Source: CAYZJV01 sp964482325 (GTDB taxonomy: Bacteria; Spirochaetota; Spirochaetia; Sphaerochaetales; Sphaerochaetaceae). Taken from it: a stretch of DNA of 64,000 nt. A program made the position numbers and the translations under genes. The stretch lies in contig CAYZXD010000002.1 in assembly GCA_964482325.1 (NCBI GenBank), positions 52,840 to 116,839 on the forward strand. Direction: 5' to 3'. How positions within the stretch are numbered: position 1 is the first letter of the stretch; each line of letters opens with the position of its first letter. Below, in pieces: positions 9,371 to 18,098 of the stretch. The notes below the pieces were generated by a model. It was not told the origin of the DNA and searched no databases. It was given only the letters and a program-made list of their open reading frames with translations.

Positions 9371-9407
9371 CCGGTGGCTGTAGGACAACTCTGCAGTCAC
9401 CGGTTTT
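9371..9407 (+). terminator. Hairpin with T-run after binding-protein gene
   Basis: CCGGTGGCTG (9371-9380) pairs with CAGTCACCGG (9394-9403), with one G-U pair and a 13-base loop, followed by TTTT. It lies 11 bases after the binding-protein stop. The flavin-reductase gene starts only 24 bases later and has its own AGGAGG, so this may be a partial terminator that sets differential expression. Confidence 0.7.
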
Positions 9408-9430
9408 GTCTATGCAGGAGGGGGGTAATT

Positions 9431-10018
9431 ATGAGTAAAAAGGAACTGTCAGTTCAAACAAATCCACTGATGATGAGTACGGTACTGGTGAGTACTGCAT
9501 CGACTGAAGGGATTACCAATATATGCAGTATTGCCTGGATTACGCGAGTGAACTCCAAACCTCCACTGTTGGTATTCGGTATCGGCCCGCACAAAAAAAC
9601 CTACCAGAATATGATGGAATCTCACTGTTTCGGTATTAATATTCCTGATCGTTCACTGATACCTGCAATTGATTATTGTGGATTGCACACCGGTAATACC
9701 TTCGCGAAGGATAACGTGTTTACCACTGAACCAGGTTCTGTTACTGGGGTGCCTCTGATTCAAGCATGCAAGGTACAGATGGAATGCAGTGTATGGCAGG
9801 TCGTTGAAACACCGAAAAACCATCTGATTATCGGTGAGATCAAGGCCGTCTATGCTGATGAAGATATTCTTGATGAGCATGGTATCGATATCTATGCACT
9901 GGATCCAGTACTTCATGCCATGGCCGGTTCTCATTTCTATTTCTCTGCTGGTCCTAAAACTGATGATGCATACAAGAAGCGATCATTAAGTGAGGTGCAG
10001 GAAAATGAACATACATGA
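9431..10018 (+). CDS. Flavin-reductase-like FMN-binding split-barrel protein
   Basis: A 195-residue protein of the flavin reductase/DIM6-NTAB family. Visible family features include NPLMMSTVLVSTAS near the N-terminus, NICSIAWITRV, and the loop KKTYQNMMES expected at the FMN phosphate. Members bind FMN and reduce flavins or use flavin in catalysis. The ATG at 9431 follows a strong AGGAGGGGGG; the longer frame would start inside the upstream hairpin. The last 14 bases overlap the VOC gene. Its presence in a sugar operon is unusual and suggests an oxidative or reductive step, or merely co-regulation. Confidence 0.8.
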   Translation: MSKKELSVQTNPLMMSTVLVSTASTEGITNICSIAWITRVNSKPPLLVFGIGPHKKTYQNMMESHCFGINIPDRSLIPAIDYCGLHTGNTFAKDNVFTTEPGSVTGVPLIQACKVQMECSVWQVVETPKNHLIIGEIKAVYADEDILDEHGIDIYALDPVLHAMAGSHFYFSAGPKTDDAYKKRSLSEVQENEHT

Positions 10019-10511
10019 ACAGCTCCCGTTTCTCCGGCACGGCGCGACAAAACTGGGTATTGTAGTACCGGATCTTGATAGAGCGGTACACCAGTACCAT
10101 ACCCTGTTTGGAATCAGTCCCTGGCAATTCTTTACATTCGATCAGTCATTGCTCAGGCGGATGACACGCTTCGGAAAGCCGTGCGAATTCTCTTTTCATG
10201 CAGCGATGTCTTCTATGGGAGATACCCGAATTGAACTTGTCGAACCGGTTACTGCCAATACGGTGTATGCAGAATTCCGCGACCGATGCGGGTACGGTAT
10301 ACAACATATCGGTGTTCCGGTTGATGATATGGCTGAAGCGATTGAAGCTGCTTCTGTACAGGGATTCTCTGTGGTAATGGAAGGAATTGGGTACGGTCTT
10401 GATGGCGATGGAAGCTTTGTCTATCTCAATACCGAAGAAGCGATCGGTATTATGATTGAGCTTATTGAACGACCGAAACGCAAGCATCCGCCACAACGGG
10501 TGTATCCCTGA
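10005..10511 (+). CDS. VOC/glyoxalase-superfamily protein
   Basis: A 168-residue vicinal-oxygen-chelate fold protein with two betaalphabetabetabeta modules. The N-terminal module begins HGATKLGIVVPDLDRAV with a candidate metal His near residue 13. The second begins GIQHIGVPVDDMAEAIEAA, with a His, and ends GIMIELIE with a Glu. These match the metal ligands of methylmalonyl-CoA-epimerase-like and glyoxalase-like members. It overlaps the flavin-reductase gene by 14 bases, so the two are translationally coupled and may act on one metabolite. The reaction is unknown. Confidence 0.78.
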   Translation: MNIHEQLPFLRHGATKLGIVVPDLDRAVHQYHTLFGISPWQFFTFDQSLLRRMTRFGKPCEFSFHAAMSSMGDTRIELVEPVTANTVYAEFRDRCGYGIQHIGVPVDDMAEAIEAASVQGFSVVMEGIGYGLDGDGSFVYLNTEEAIGIMIELIERPKRKHPPQRVYP

Positions 10512-10555
10512 TCTGCATTGTATAACATTTCCATCTCTAATTAGTGACAGGTTAC

Positions 10556-10582
10556 AACTATTGCATACCGCGTGCAATAGTT
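10556..10582. repeat. Perfect 10-bp inverted repeat between operons
   Basis: AACTATTGCA (10556-10565) and TGCAATAGTT (10573-10582) are perfect arms around a 7-base loop. They lie 45 bases after the VOC stop and about 70 bases before the second promoter. Only TTTG follows, so it is a weak terminator candidate for the first operon or an upstream operator for the second. The rest of the 10512-10817 gap holds the promoter and an untranslated leader of about 130 bases, without other recognised features. Confidence 0.55.
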
Positions 10583-10652
10583 TGCGTGAAAGTTATTACT
10601 TTAGCAGTTTAAAAGTTATCAATACATAAAAAAATCTCTATAAACTTATGAT

Positions 10653-10681
10653 TTGACATATTCGGTATATCGATTGATAAT
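10653..10681 (+). promoter_or_regulatory. Sigma-70 promoter of second catabolic operon
   Basis: TTGACA (10653-10658), a 17-base spacer and GATAAT (10676-10681). The block through 10702 aligns without gaps to the promoter at 98-147, including CAAGAGTG downstream of the -10. A reading frame begins at the -35, but coding most likely starts at GTG 10818. Confidence 0.75.
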
Positions 10682-10817
10682 ACAAGTGATGCCAAGAGTG
10701 TGTAGTTTGAAACCTGTTTTTCGATGTGCCAGGGTGCATCTCGGCAGGAGACGGAGCAATGTATCCGATCATTTCAGCACGACACACGGATGTATAGACG
10801 GAAAAGGAGGTGCTGGT

Positions 10818-11723
10818 GTGAGGACCGTGCGTTCAGTTCAGAAAGGGATCAATCAGTGGTCGTTTCCCGATGATATGGCTTTGAGTGATATTTTCACGGC
10901 AGTTCACGAATTCGGCTATGAAGGAATAGAGGTAACGCTTTCTACATCAGGACCCCTTACCCTGACCAGCAGTGATCAGGAGCTTACGCAGATTCGCGTC
11001 ATGGCAGATGATGCCGGGGTGCAGATCAATAGTGTTGCGACCGGTTTGTATTGGCAGTTTTCTTTCACCAGTAATCGATCCGATATACGACAGCGGGCAT
11101 CGGATCTGGCACAACGGCAGCTCGAAATAGCCCAGGCCCTCGGAGCTGATTGCATCCTGGTGTGCCCGGGAACGGTCGGAGTCGATTTCACTCCCGATCA
11201 GGTAGTTCCTGATGCAGGTGAAATTGCCTTCTTTGCCGGAAGTGAAGTAATTCCCTATGAGGTCGCTTATGATCGTTCACAGGAGCATCTGAGTCAGCTG
11301 GCTGATACTGCAAAATCATGCAAAGTGTCTATTGGAGTTGAAAATATCTGGAACAAATTCCTCCTTTCTCCACTCGAATTTAAAAGTTTTATAGACGGTA
11401 TTGGATCGCCCTGGATCGGTGCATATGTAGATGTGGGCAACATGCTTGCTTTTGGATATCCGGAACAGTGGATCCGTATCCTTGCGCATCGGATCAAACG
11501 GATTCATCTGAAAGACTACCGGCGTGCCAGTGGATCCCTTGATGGCTTTGTTCCATTGCTCGCCGGCGATGTGAATTGGCCTGAGGTAGCACAGGCTCTG
11601 CGCGATGTGCACTATACCGGCTATGTGAATGCGGAAATGGTTCCGCGATATGCGTACCATCAATTTGAACTGATTCGCAGCACCTCGAGTGCAATCGATG
11701 CGATTTTTTCTTTCATACAGTAA
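10818..11723 (+). CDS. Sugar phosphate isomerase/epimerase-like TIM barrel
   Basis: A 301-residue AP-endonuclease-2-like (xylose-isomerase-like) barrel. Metal-ligand strands are visible: ADCILVCPG, the Glu in GVENIW, YVDVGN with Asp, IKRIHLKDY with His, and NAEMV with Glu. Relatives are IolE, hydroxypyruvate isomerase, OtnI and tetrulose-phosphate isomerases. The start is GTG 10818 behind AAAGGAGG at 10803-10810; the longer frame would be promoter and leader. It is the first gene of the second operon, directly before the two-ATPase importer. Confidence 0.82.
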   Translation: MRTVRSVQKGINQWSFPDDMALSDIFTAVHEFGYEGIEVTLSTSGPLTLTSSDQELTQIRVMADDAGVQINSVATGLYWQFSFTSNRSDIRQRASDLAQRQLEIAQALGADCILVCPGTVGVDFTPDQVVPDAGEIAFFAGSEVIPYEVAYDRSQEHLSQLADTAKSCKVSIGVENIWNKFLLSPLEFKSFIDGIGSPWIGAYVDVGNMLAFGYPEQWIRILAHRIKRIHLKDYRRASGSLDGFVPLLAGDVNWPEVAQALRDVHYTGYVNAEMVPRYAYHQFELIRSTSSAIDAIFSFIQ

Positions 11724-11734
11724 CAAGAGGTACT

Positions 11735-12541
11735 ATGGATACAACACAAAGATTGAGTGTGCGGAACATCCGCAAGGATTTCAGTGAAGAGAAAGGGCAG
11801 ACGCTTCAGGTTGTTGATGATTTCTCTCTGGATTTGAACGACAAAGAGAGTGTGGTTATTCTCGGTCCTTCGGGATGCGGTAAGTCAACACTGTTGAAAA
11901 TTCTGGGAGGAATTCTGCCTGCAACCAGTGGGACTATCGTATTTGATGGAGAAGACCACGGCAATGAGTTGTCACGGCATGCACTCAGAAAGTTTGGGTT
12001 TGTCTTTCAGGATAACAACTTGTTGCAGTGGCGGACTGTTGAGGGGAATTTACGCTTCATGCTTGAAGTGATGCACCTCAAGGAACAGCACTGGATCAAT
12101 CGAATTGATGAAATCTTGGAAATTGTCGGACTGAAGGAATTTAAAACCATTTTCCCCCATGAACTTTCTGGAGGGATGAAACAACGAGTAGGGATTGCTC
12201 GGGCGCTCATTCATGATCCCGAGATGTTGATACTGGATCAGCCGTTCGGAGCTCTTGATGCCATCACCAGAAAAAAAATCAGTTTTGAATTGCTCTCCAT
12301 CTGGAAGCAGACCCAGAAGACGATCGTTATGGTTACCAATGATGTTCAGGAAGCAGTGCTGTTGGCTAACCGTGTCCTGATCTTCTCCCCACTCCCTACT
12401 CGAGTTGTGGAAACGGTCACTATCGACATACCCCTTGAAGAACGGGGTCCTGATGTGGTCGAAACTCCTCATTTTTTACAGCTCAGCAGCCGTATCAGTG
12501 CTGTAATACGACAAGTTATGGAGGAAGCTCATGCCAACTAA
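11735..12541 (+). CDS. NitT/TauT-type ABC ATPase A (catalytic Glu and His replaced)
   Basis: A 268-residue SsuB/TauB-like ATPase. Walker A GPSGCGKS is at 44-51, Q-loop Gln92, and signature LSGGM at 144-148 is good. Walker B reads LILDQP: the catalytic Glu is Gln169. The H-loop reads VTND: the switch His is Asn202. Both changes come from plain codons (CAG, AAT) in a long intact frame, so they are not sequencing frameshifts. It overlaps the permease gene by 11 bases. It probably forms a heterodimer with ATPase B at 13319, which keeps both residues. Confidence 0.88.
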   Translation: MDTTQRLSVRNIRKDFSEEKGQTLQVVDDFSLDLNDKESVVILGPSGCGKSTLLKILGGILPATSGTIVFDGEDHGNELSRHALRKFGFVFQDNNLLQWRTVEGNLRFMLEVMHLKEQHWINRIDEILEIVGLKEFKTIFPHELSGGMKQRVGIARALIHDPEMLILDQPFGALDAITRKKISFELLSIWKQTQKTIVMVTNDVQEAVLLANRVLIFSPLPTRVVETVTIDIPLEERGPDVVETPHFLQLSSRISAVIRQVMEEAHAN

Positions 12542-13304
12542 ACGTTCACTGAAAGATCTGCCATTCATTGGCTTGCTGGCTCCGATTGTGTTACTGGTGG
12601 TGTTGTTCATCATCCTCGAAGTTTTTGCCCGTCTCAATCTCATCTCTGATTACATTCTTCCTGCACCCTCTGCAATTCTGATGAACACCATACAAAGTTT
12701 TTCATCAACCATTCAGAAGGATTTTTTCTTCACGTTGAAAATTGTTTTCCTGGGCTTCACCACCGCCTCGGTTTTCGGCTTATTGCTTGCTGCCATCTTC
12801 AGCCAGTTCGAGATTGTAACCAAAGCCGTGAGCCCGGTGATCATATGGCTCGTTATTACTCCGATGATCACGCTCATCCCACTGATCATGCTTTGGCTGG
12901 GTAATTCACCCAATATTCGGGCGCTTATCGTCATTCTGCAAGCGACCCCGATTATTACCCTGAATACGCTCAATGGATTTACTACGGTTGAGAAAGCAAA
13001 ACTGGAACTGGCAAAAAGTGTAGGGGCGACCCGCATGCAGCGGTTTGTGAAAATCACCTTCATGAATGCGATGCCCCAGGTTTTTACCGGAATCAAGCTT
13101 GGCTGTATTTTTTCGGTCATTGGATCAGTAAGTGCAGACTTTGTGGCCAAAGGAATCGGTATGGGTAACCGGATTATTCAGTTCACGAAGTACGTAAAAA
13201 CTGATTTGACTTACGGCAGCATCATCATTGTTGCGCTGATCGGTATCGTTCTCTACTCGCTGATGTCCTACATCGAGAAGAAGATCGTCATCTGGAAAAA
13301 CTAA
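12531..13304 (+). CDS. NitT/TauT-type ABC permease A
   Basis: A 257-residue inner-membrane permease of the SsuC/TauC type with about six hydrophobic segments. The N-terminal segment ends with YILPAPSAIL, typical of the family. The ATPase-contacting loop is ELAKSVGATRMQRFVKI near residue 160. It overlaps ATPase A by 11 bases, so the two are produced together. A second, diverged permease is encoded at 14123, so the complex is likely heteromeric. Confidence 0.9.
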   Translation: MPTKRSLKDLPFIGLLAPIVLLVVLFIILEVFARLNLISDYILPAPSAILMNTIQSFSSTIQKDFFFTLKIVFLGFTTASVFGLLLAAIFSQFEIVTKAVSPVIIWLVITPMITLIPLIMLWLGNSPNIRALIVILQATPIITLNTLNGFTTVEKAKLELAKSVGATRMQRFVKITFMNAMPQVFTGIKLGCIFSVIGSVSADFVAKGIGMGNRIIQFTKYVKTDLTYGSIIIVALIGIVLYSLMSYIEKKIVIWKN

Positions 13305-13318
13305 AGAGGAGATAGCGC

Positions 13319-14113
13319 GTGCAACCAAGAATAGCATTTCACAACGTAACTAAGATCTTCTATGCGAGACGTCAGACCATTACCGCAGTGAAAGACTTCT
13401 CCATGGAAGTATTTCCCGGTGAATTTGTCACGATTGTCGGCCCTTCAGGGTGTGGGAAGTCGACGGTAATTCGCATGCTTGATGGAATTACCCCCCCATC
13501 TGAAGGACGCATATTAATCGATGGAACCGACTTCGGTGGTAAAAAGCTCGATGTTGAGACACTGAAAAAGATTGGGTTCATCTTCCAGGAACCGAATCTG
13601 TTACCCTGGCTCACGGTCGAACAGAATGTACAGCTTCCTTTGAAAATCATGCATATGAACACACCGGAGAATCAAAAGCGGGTCCATCAGCTCATTGATA
13701 TGGTGAATATGCGTGCCTACGCCTCCGCTTATCCGGTGGAAGTATCGGGGGGTATGACGCAGCGTGTGGGTGTGATTCGTGCCATGGTGCACGATCCCGA
13801 GATTCTGCTTATGGATGAACCGTTTGGGGCTCTCGATAGTATCACGCGTGAGCAGTTGAATATGGAACTCCTTCAGATATGGCGGGAGACGAATAAAACG
13901 ATAATTTTTATTACTCATAATGTAGAAGAGGCCGTATTACTCTCTTCACGTGTGTATGTTATGGCAACAGATCCGGGACGACTGGTAGATGTCGTCAATA
14001 TTGATCTGCCGCGTCCCCGGTCCCTCGATATGATCACCGATGATCGATTTATCGCATATACCAACCAGCTGACACATCTCATCGGCGAGATTGATCTCAG
14101 CAAGATAGTATAG
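13319..14113 (+). CDS. NitT/TauT-type ABC ATPase B (catalytically intact)
   Basis: A 264-residue SsuB-like ATPase. Walker A GPSGCGKS is at 41-48, Q-loop Gln90, Walker B Asp166/Glu167 and switch His200 are all intact. Its signature begins Val142-Ser-Gly-Gly rather than Leu-Ser-Gly-Gly, a mild deviation. Paired with ATPase A, the canonical site would use this subunit's Walker motifs and His with A's LSGGM. The start is GTG 13319 with AGAGGAGA upstream, 14 bases after permease A. Confidence 0.88.
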   Translation: MQPRIAFHNVTKIFYARRQTITAVKDFSMEVFPGEFVTIVGPSGCGKSTVIRMLDGITPPSEGRILIDGTDFGGKKLDVETLKKIGFIFQEPNLLPWLTVEQNVQLPLKIMHMNTPENQKRVHQLIDMVNMRAYASAYPVEVSGGMTQRVGVIRAMVHDPEILLMDEPFGALDSITREQLNMELLQIWRETNKTIIFITHNVEEAVLLSSRVYVMATDPGRLVDVVNIDLPRPRSLDMITDDRFIAYTNQLTHLIGEIDLSKIV

Positions 14114-14122
14114 GAACAGCGT

Positions 14123-14881
14123 ATGAATGCAAAACGAAAAACCCTGCTACACACCATCGCCCCGATTGCCACCTTTTTGCTGGTCTTCATCATCTGGGAA
14201 GTCATTGTGGTCTCATTGCAGATACCGAAATGGTTATTGCCAGCTCCCACGCGTATCTTTCAGTCGATGATTGTCAACTTTGGAGATTTCTGGCCACATA
14301 TCTGGATGAGTTTCATTACGATTCTCTTAGGATTTCTTGCTGCAATTCCACTTGCGATCTCATTTTCGGCACTCGTAACGAACTTTGTACTGCTGAGCGC
14401 TGCACTCACCCCGTATGTGCTCCTGCTGGTGACAACTCCGATCATCACCCTGGTTCCGCTGCTGATGCTCTGGATGGGCTTTGGTATCAACACGCGTATC
14501 CTTACCGTACTGATACAGGCTTTTGCCATCATCAATCTGAACAGCTGTACCGGATTCCTCAACGTGCCTACGTTACGGCATGAACTGATGGACACCTTTG
14601 GAGCGAGCAGAGTGCAGCGGTTCTTCCATATTACGTTACCGACGGCACTGCCTGATGTATTTACCGGGCTGCGCCTGGCCACTATTTTCTCTACCACCAC
14701 CTGTATCAGTGCCGAGTATGTAGGTGGCAATATGGGTCTTGGAAGCCAGATCATTATGTACTCGCAGTTTCTCAAGACCACCGAATCATTTGCCTGCATC
14801 TTCTATGTTGCCATCATCGGTCTGTTCTTTTATCAGCTGGTGGGGGTGGCGCAGAATCTCATTATCAGATGGAAGATTTAG
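14123..14881 (+). CDS. NitT/TauT-type ABC permease B
   Basis: A 252-residue inner-membrane permease, paralogue of the one at 12531. The family signature WLLPAPTRIF follows the first helix, and the loop ELMDTFGASRVQRFFHI near residue 155 should contact an ATPase. AGGAACAG precedes the ATG, nine bases after ATPase B. Usual SsuABC-type systems use one permease gene and one ATPase gene; here both are duplicated. Confidence 0.9.
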   Translation: MNAKRKTLLHTIAPIATFLLVFIIWEVIVVSLQIPKWLLPAPTRIFQSMIVNFGDFWPHIWMSFITILLGFLAAIPLAISFSALVTNFVLLSAALTPYVLLLVTTPIITLVPLLMLWMGFGINTRILTVLIQAFAIINLNSCTGFLNVPTLRHELMDTFGASRVQRFFHITLPTALPDVFTGLRLATIFSTTTCISAEYVGGNMGLGSQIIMYSQFLKTTESFACIFYVAIIGLFFYQLVGVAQNLIIRWKI

Positions 14882-14891
14882 GGGGTAGAAA

Positions 14892-16223
14892 ATGCATGAA
14901 GATCTGAAAAAACAGGTTTGTGCCTATATCGAGGAACATGCTGATGATGTCGTTGCATTACTCAGTCAGCTGGTAGCTTTTCAGACGGTGAATCCGGGAG
15001 ACGGGATACATGGCAATGAACAGGAGATGCAGAACTACCTGGCCGACCTGATGCAAACCGATGGGTTTGATTCGGTAAAAACCCTTGCATTTGATGAATC
15101 AGATTCACGGCCGAATGTGGTAGGAACGGTACGTGGAAGTGGCGGAGGACACTCGTTATTATTCAACGGGCACAGTGATGTAGTTCCTGTGGCTTTTCCC
15201 GAACGATGGCCGAATGATCCCTTTACCGCTACCGAAATTGACGGGAGAATTTATGGTCGTGGAACGAGTGACATGAAAGGCGGGCTTGCCGGCGCATACA
15301 TGGCTATCCGAGCCTTAAAAGCTTGTGGCATACAATTAAAAGGAGACGTGCTTTTTGAATCGGTAGTAGGTGAGGAATCCCAATCTTCACCGCAACTGGG
15401 AACTTCTCGGGTGACCGAGGCAGGATACCGAGCGGATTTCGGCATCTGCTGTGAACCGTCATCTCTGGAAATTCAGACAGCCTCTTCTGCGCTCCTCTTT
15501 TTCAAGTTGATTGTGGAAGGAAAGGGAGTTCATGTATCAGCCCGTAATCAAATGCTGTATCCCCAGTCGGGAACACTGGCAAGTGGAGATGAAGTTGCCG
15601 TCGATGCCTTCGAAAAATCACTTCCGTTAGTTGATTATATCAGAAGACTGGAAAATGAGCTCAATCACCGATTCAGACATCCGGTGCTCGGTCGCGGTGG
15701 TATTGGCGGTCATGATCAACAGGGGGTAGGCGTATTTACCATCAATCCTGCACGTATTGAGGGGGGAGAGTATCTAGGTACGGTCCCCTCCCGCATGGAA
15801 TATACCTATTCGGTGTGGTATCCCGATTCGATGATCAGCCGTGATGACCTGCTCGATGAAATCCGCACATCCATTGCTGCGATCGCTTCAACTGATCGCT
15901 GGCTTGTTGCACATCCACCTATCGTTGAAGCTCCGGTAATTCAGGATTGGCCGGGATTCACCCTACCTGAAACTCACGAAGGGGTACAGGCACTACGGCG
16001 CACAATTGCAGATACTCCTCATATAAAACCGATTATCAGCGGATTTAAAGCTGTATGTGATGCCTATTATCTGAATGAAATGGGAGTTCCTACGATCGTT
16101 TTCGGTCCGGGGTCCATCGCAAATTCAGTTCATGGTGATAACGAATTCATTTACCGGGATGATCTAATAAAAGCAACCTGTGTCTATGCATCGTTCATGA
16201 TCGACTGGTGTGAAATCGCATAA
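14892..16223 (+). CDS. M20-family metallohydrolase (ArgE/DapE-like)
   Basis: A 443-residue cytoplasmic zinc hydrolase. The first metal-site motif is FNGHSDVVPV near residue 93 and the second GRGTSDMKGG near 120. The catalytic pair VVGEES is near 158. A dimerisation domain is inserted in the middle, and a late His is in NSVHGDNEF. The family cleaves amide bonds such as N-acyl amino acids, carbamoyl compounds and dipeptides. It lies between permease B and the binding-protein gene, so it probably processes the imported compound, which may carry an amide. No signal peptide is seen. Confidence 0.88.
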   Translation: MHEDLKKQVCAYIEEHADDVVALLSQLVAFQTVNPGDGIHGNEQEMQNYLADLMQTDGFDSVKTLAFDESDSRPNVVGTVRGSGGGHSLLFNGHSDVVPVAFPERWPNDPFTATEIDGRIYGRGTSDMKGGLAGAYMAIRALKACGIQLKGDVLFESVVGEESQSSPQLGTSRVTEAGYRADFGICCEPSSLEIQTASSALLFFKLIVEGKGVHVSARNQMLYPQSGTLASGDEVAVDAFEKSLPLVDYIRRLENELNHRFRHPVLGRGGIGGHDQQGVGVFTINPARIEGGEYLGTVPSRMEYTYSVWYPDSMISRDDLLDEIRTSIAAIASTDRWLVAHPPIVEAPVIQDWPGFTLPETHEGVQALRRTIADTPHIKPIISGFKAVCDAYYLNEMGVPTIVFGPGSIANSVHGDNEFIYRDDLIKATCVYASFMIDWCEIA

Positions 16224-16225
16224 TA

Positions 16226-16242
16226 CTCCCGATAAGCGGGAG
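16226..16242 (+). promoter_or_regulatory. Hairpin before binding-protein gene
   Basis: CTCCCG (16226-16231), a 5-base loop and CGGGAG (16237-16242) form a perfect 6-bp stem directly before the GGAGGA ribosome site of the binding-protein gene. With no T-run it is more likely an mRNA processing or stabilising hairpin than a terminator. This is common before highly expressed binding proteins. Confidence 0.55.
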
Positions 16243-16254
16243 AAGGAGGAAGTT

Positions 16255-17370
16255 ATGAGAAAAATTCTGGTCTGTGTACTGCTGATTGCAATAATGCTGT
16301 CACCGGTACTGGCACAGGGAGCTCGGGAAACGGGACAGCAGGAAGGATTACGCAAGGTACGTATGGTGCTTCCTGCAGATCTCGAACGGTTGGAAGATAC
16401 TCCATACTGGGCAGCAATCAGGATGGGGTACTTTGAAGAAGAAGGGCTGGACGTCGAGATGATGAGTGCCTTCGGTACCACTGATGCAAAAATGGTTGCT
16501 ACAGGAAATGCCGAATTCGCTGCTCCGGGACCTATGTTCCTCTTGGCGAGTATTGAAGAAGGTCTTCCGGTAAAGGTCGTCTGTGCCTACGATGCAATCA
16601 ACATCTGGGGTATGTGCGTACTTAATGACAGTTTTATCAAAGACTGGGAAGACATGAAGGATGCACAGCGCAAATATGGCAGAAAGCTGACGGTTGCCTT
16701 GGGAGATGCCTCCTGGGAGATGTTGGTAACGCCGACACTGGTAGCTGCAGGTGTAGATCCTAAGAACGATATTGAATGGGTAGTTGCCGGTGAAAACCGT
16801 TATATCCAGGTTGCCGAGGGTAATCTCGATATGCTGTTCTCTTGGCCGGGTGAAGCTTGGCAGCTTATCGGACAGGGCTTTGATTTTGTCTATATTGATG
16901 GAAATGAAGTACTGAAAACCAATAGTAATTCAATTATCACGAGTCTGAAGATGATCGAAGAAGAACCTGATGTAGTTGCAGGATTCTGCCGCGGGCTTGC
17001 CAAGGGAATCTATTTCACCAAATACAATCCTGAAGCAGCAGCAGCCTTGTCATGTGATCAGTGGCCGAATATTGATGTGACCTGGAAGGCGGCCTACTAC
17101 GTGCAGGAAGGAAGAAATTATCAGATGTTTGGACCTCCGGGAGGAGAAGAAGAGCAGAAACTGCTGGACAATATCGGGTACAACTGGCCTGACAAATGGC
17201 AGCTCAATGTTGATGTGGCGGTCTCCTCAGGAGTGATCGAAAAACCGATTGCTCTCGATAGAATCTTTACCAATGATTTCTACGATGACAGTTGGAATCG
17301 GGGCCCTGTTGAAGCTGATGCAGACAGCTATGATGTAGAAGCTACCAAGGCTCGATACGCTCCGGAATAG
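16255..17370 (+). CDS. NitT/TauT-type periplasmic substrate-binding protein
   Basis: A 371-residue binding protein with a Sec signal ending LAQGARE and no lipobox cysteine. The mature part resembles NMT1/SsuA-type proteins: TPYWAAIRMGYFEEEGLDVE is followed by KMVATGNAEFA. The start at 16255 follows AAGGAGGAAG; the longer frame would begin inside the M20 gene. It belongs to the two-ATPase, two-permease importer upstream. Relatives bind thiamine precursors, taurine, nitrate or aromatic sulfonates; the ligand here is not predictable. Confidence 0.88.
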   Translation: MRKILVCVLLIAIMLSPVLAQGARETGQQEGLRKVRMVLPADLERLEDTPYWAAIRMGYFEEEGLDVEMMSAFGTTDAKMVATGNAEFAAPGPMFLLASIEEGLPVKVVCAYDAINIWGMCVLNDSFIKDWEDMKDAQRKYGRKLTVALGDASWEMLVTPTLVAAGVDPKNDIEWVVAGENRYIQVAEGNLDMLFSWPGEAWQLIGQGFDFVYIDGNEVLKTNSNSIITSLKMIEEEPDVVAGFCRGLAKGIYFTKYNPEAAAALSCDQWPNIDVTWKAAYYVQEGRNYQMFGPPGGEEEQKLLDNIGYNWPDKWQLNVDVAVSSGVIEKPIALDRIFTNDFYDDSWNRGPVEADADSYDVEATKARYAPE

Positions 17371-17390
17371 GAGATTTCAGTAGTATTTGT

Positions 17391-17424
17391 GTGCTGACTG
17401 GATGGAAAACTGTTCGGTCAGCAC
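17391..17424 (+). repeat. 8-bp inverted repeat after binding-protein gene
   Basis: GTGCTGAC (17391-17398) and GTCAGCAC (17417-17424) are perfect arms around 18 bases, between the binding-protein stop and the SGNH gene. No T-run follows. A role in mRNA stability or attenuation is possible. Confidence 0.45.
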
Positions 17425-17444
17425 CAGATTAATAAGGAAGCTTT

Positions 17445-18083
17445 ATGCAGTACGTGTTGTGTTATGGTGATTCAAACACTTGGGGGTGCGTTCCCGAAAC
17501 CTTTGAGCGATATGATTTCCCAGTGCGCTGGCCAGGTGTCATGCAACGTGAGTTAGGTAACCAGTACCACATCTATGAAAATGCTATGAATGGTCGTACT
17601 ACCGTATTTGAAGATCCCATTGAAGAGGGGAGAAACGGTAGAACTGGATTGGAAACATTACTGATGGTGCATGCCCCTCTCGATTCGGTAGTACTTATGC
17701 TAGGTACGAACGATGTGAAGGATCGACATGGGCAGAGTCCGTGGGATATCGCCTGGGGAGTTGATCTGTTGATCACTATTATTGAAAAATCAGGATGCGG
17801 GAGAGACGGTTCAGTACCGGAAATTCTTCTCGTTTCACCGATTCATCTGAACAATGATTGGGGCTCCTCACTCCATTACACCGTATTCAGTGAACAAAGC
17901 ATTGAAAAGTCGAAACAATTGGCAACGTGTTATCACAAAGTGGCTCAATTACATCAATGTGCCTTTTTTGATGCAGCTACAGTTGCTCATGCTGAAGGAG
18001 ATGGGGTGCATATGAGCACACAATCTCATGAAGCAATCGGAAAAGCATTGGCTTCTGAAGTACGCCAATTGCTGCATCCTTAG
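17445..18083 (+). CDS. SGNH/GDSL-family hydrolase
   Basis: A 212-residue cytoplasmic esterase-like protein. Block I is CYGDSNTWG with the nucleophile Ser near residue 9, block III is MLGTNDVKD near residue 87, and the late Asp-x-x-His is GDGVHMS. These are the four-block catalytic residues of arylesterase-like SGNH enzymes. AAGGAAG precedes the ATG. In this operon it may deacylate the imported compound alongside the M20 amidohydrolase. No signal peptide is visible. Confidence 0.87.
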   Translation: MQYVLCYGDSNTWGCVPETFERYDFPVRWPGVMQRELGNQYHIYENAMNGRTTVFEDPIEEGRNGRTGLETLLMVHAPLDSVVLMLGTNDVKDRHGQSPWDIAWGVDLLITIIEKSGCGRDGSVPEILLVSPIHLNNDWGSSLHYTVFSEQSIEKSKQLATCYHKVAQLHQCAFFDAATVAHAEGDGVHMSTQSHEAIGKALASEVRQLLHP

Positions 18084-18098
18084 ACCATAACGGAGGAA

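Noticed and set aside
10653..10817. Extension of the isomerase-like gene by 55 codons
   Set aside because: The region holds the -35 and -10 boxes, and AAAGGAGG precedes GTG 10818.
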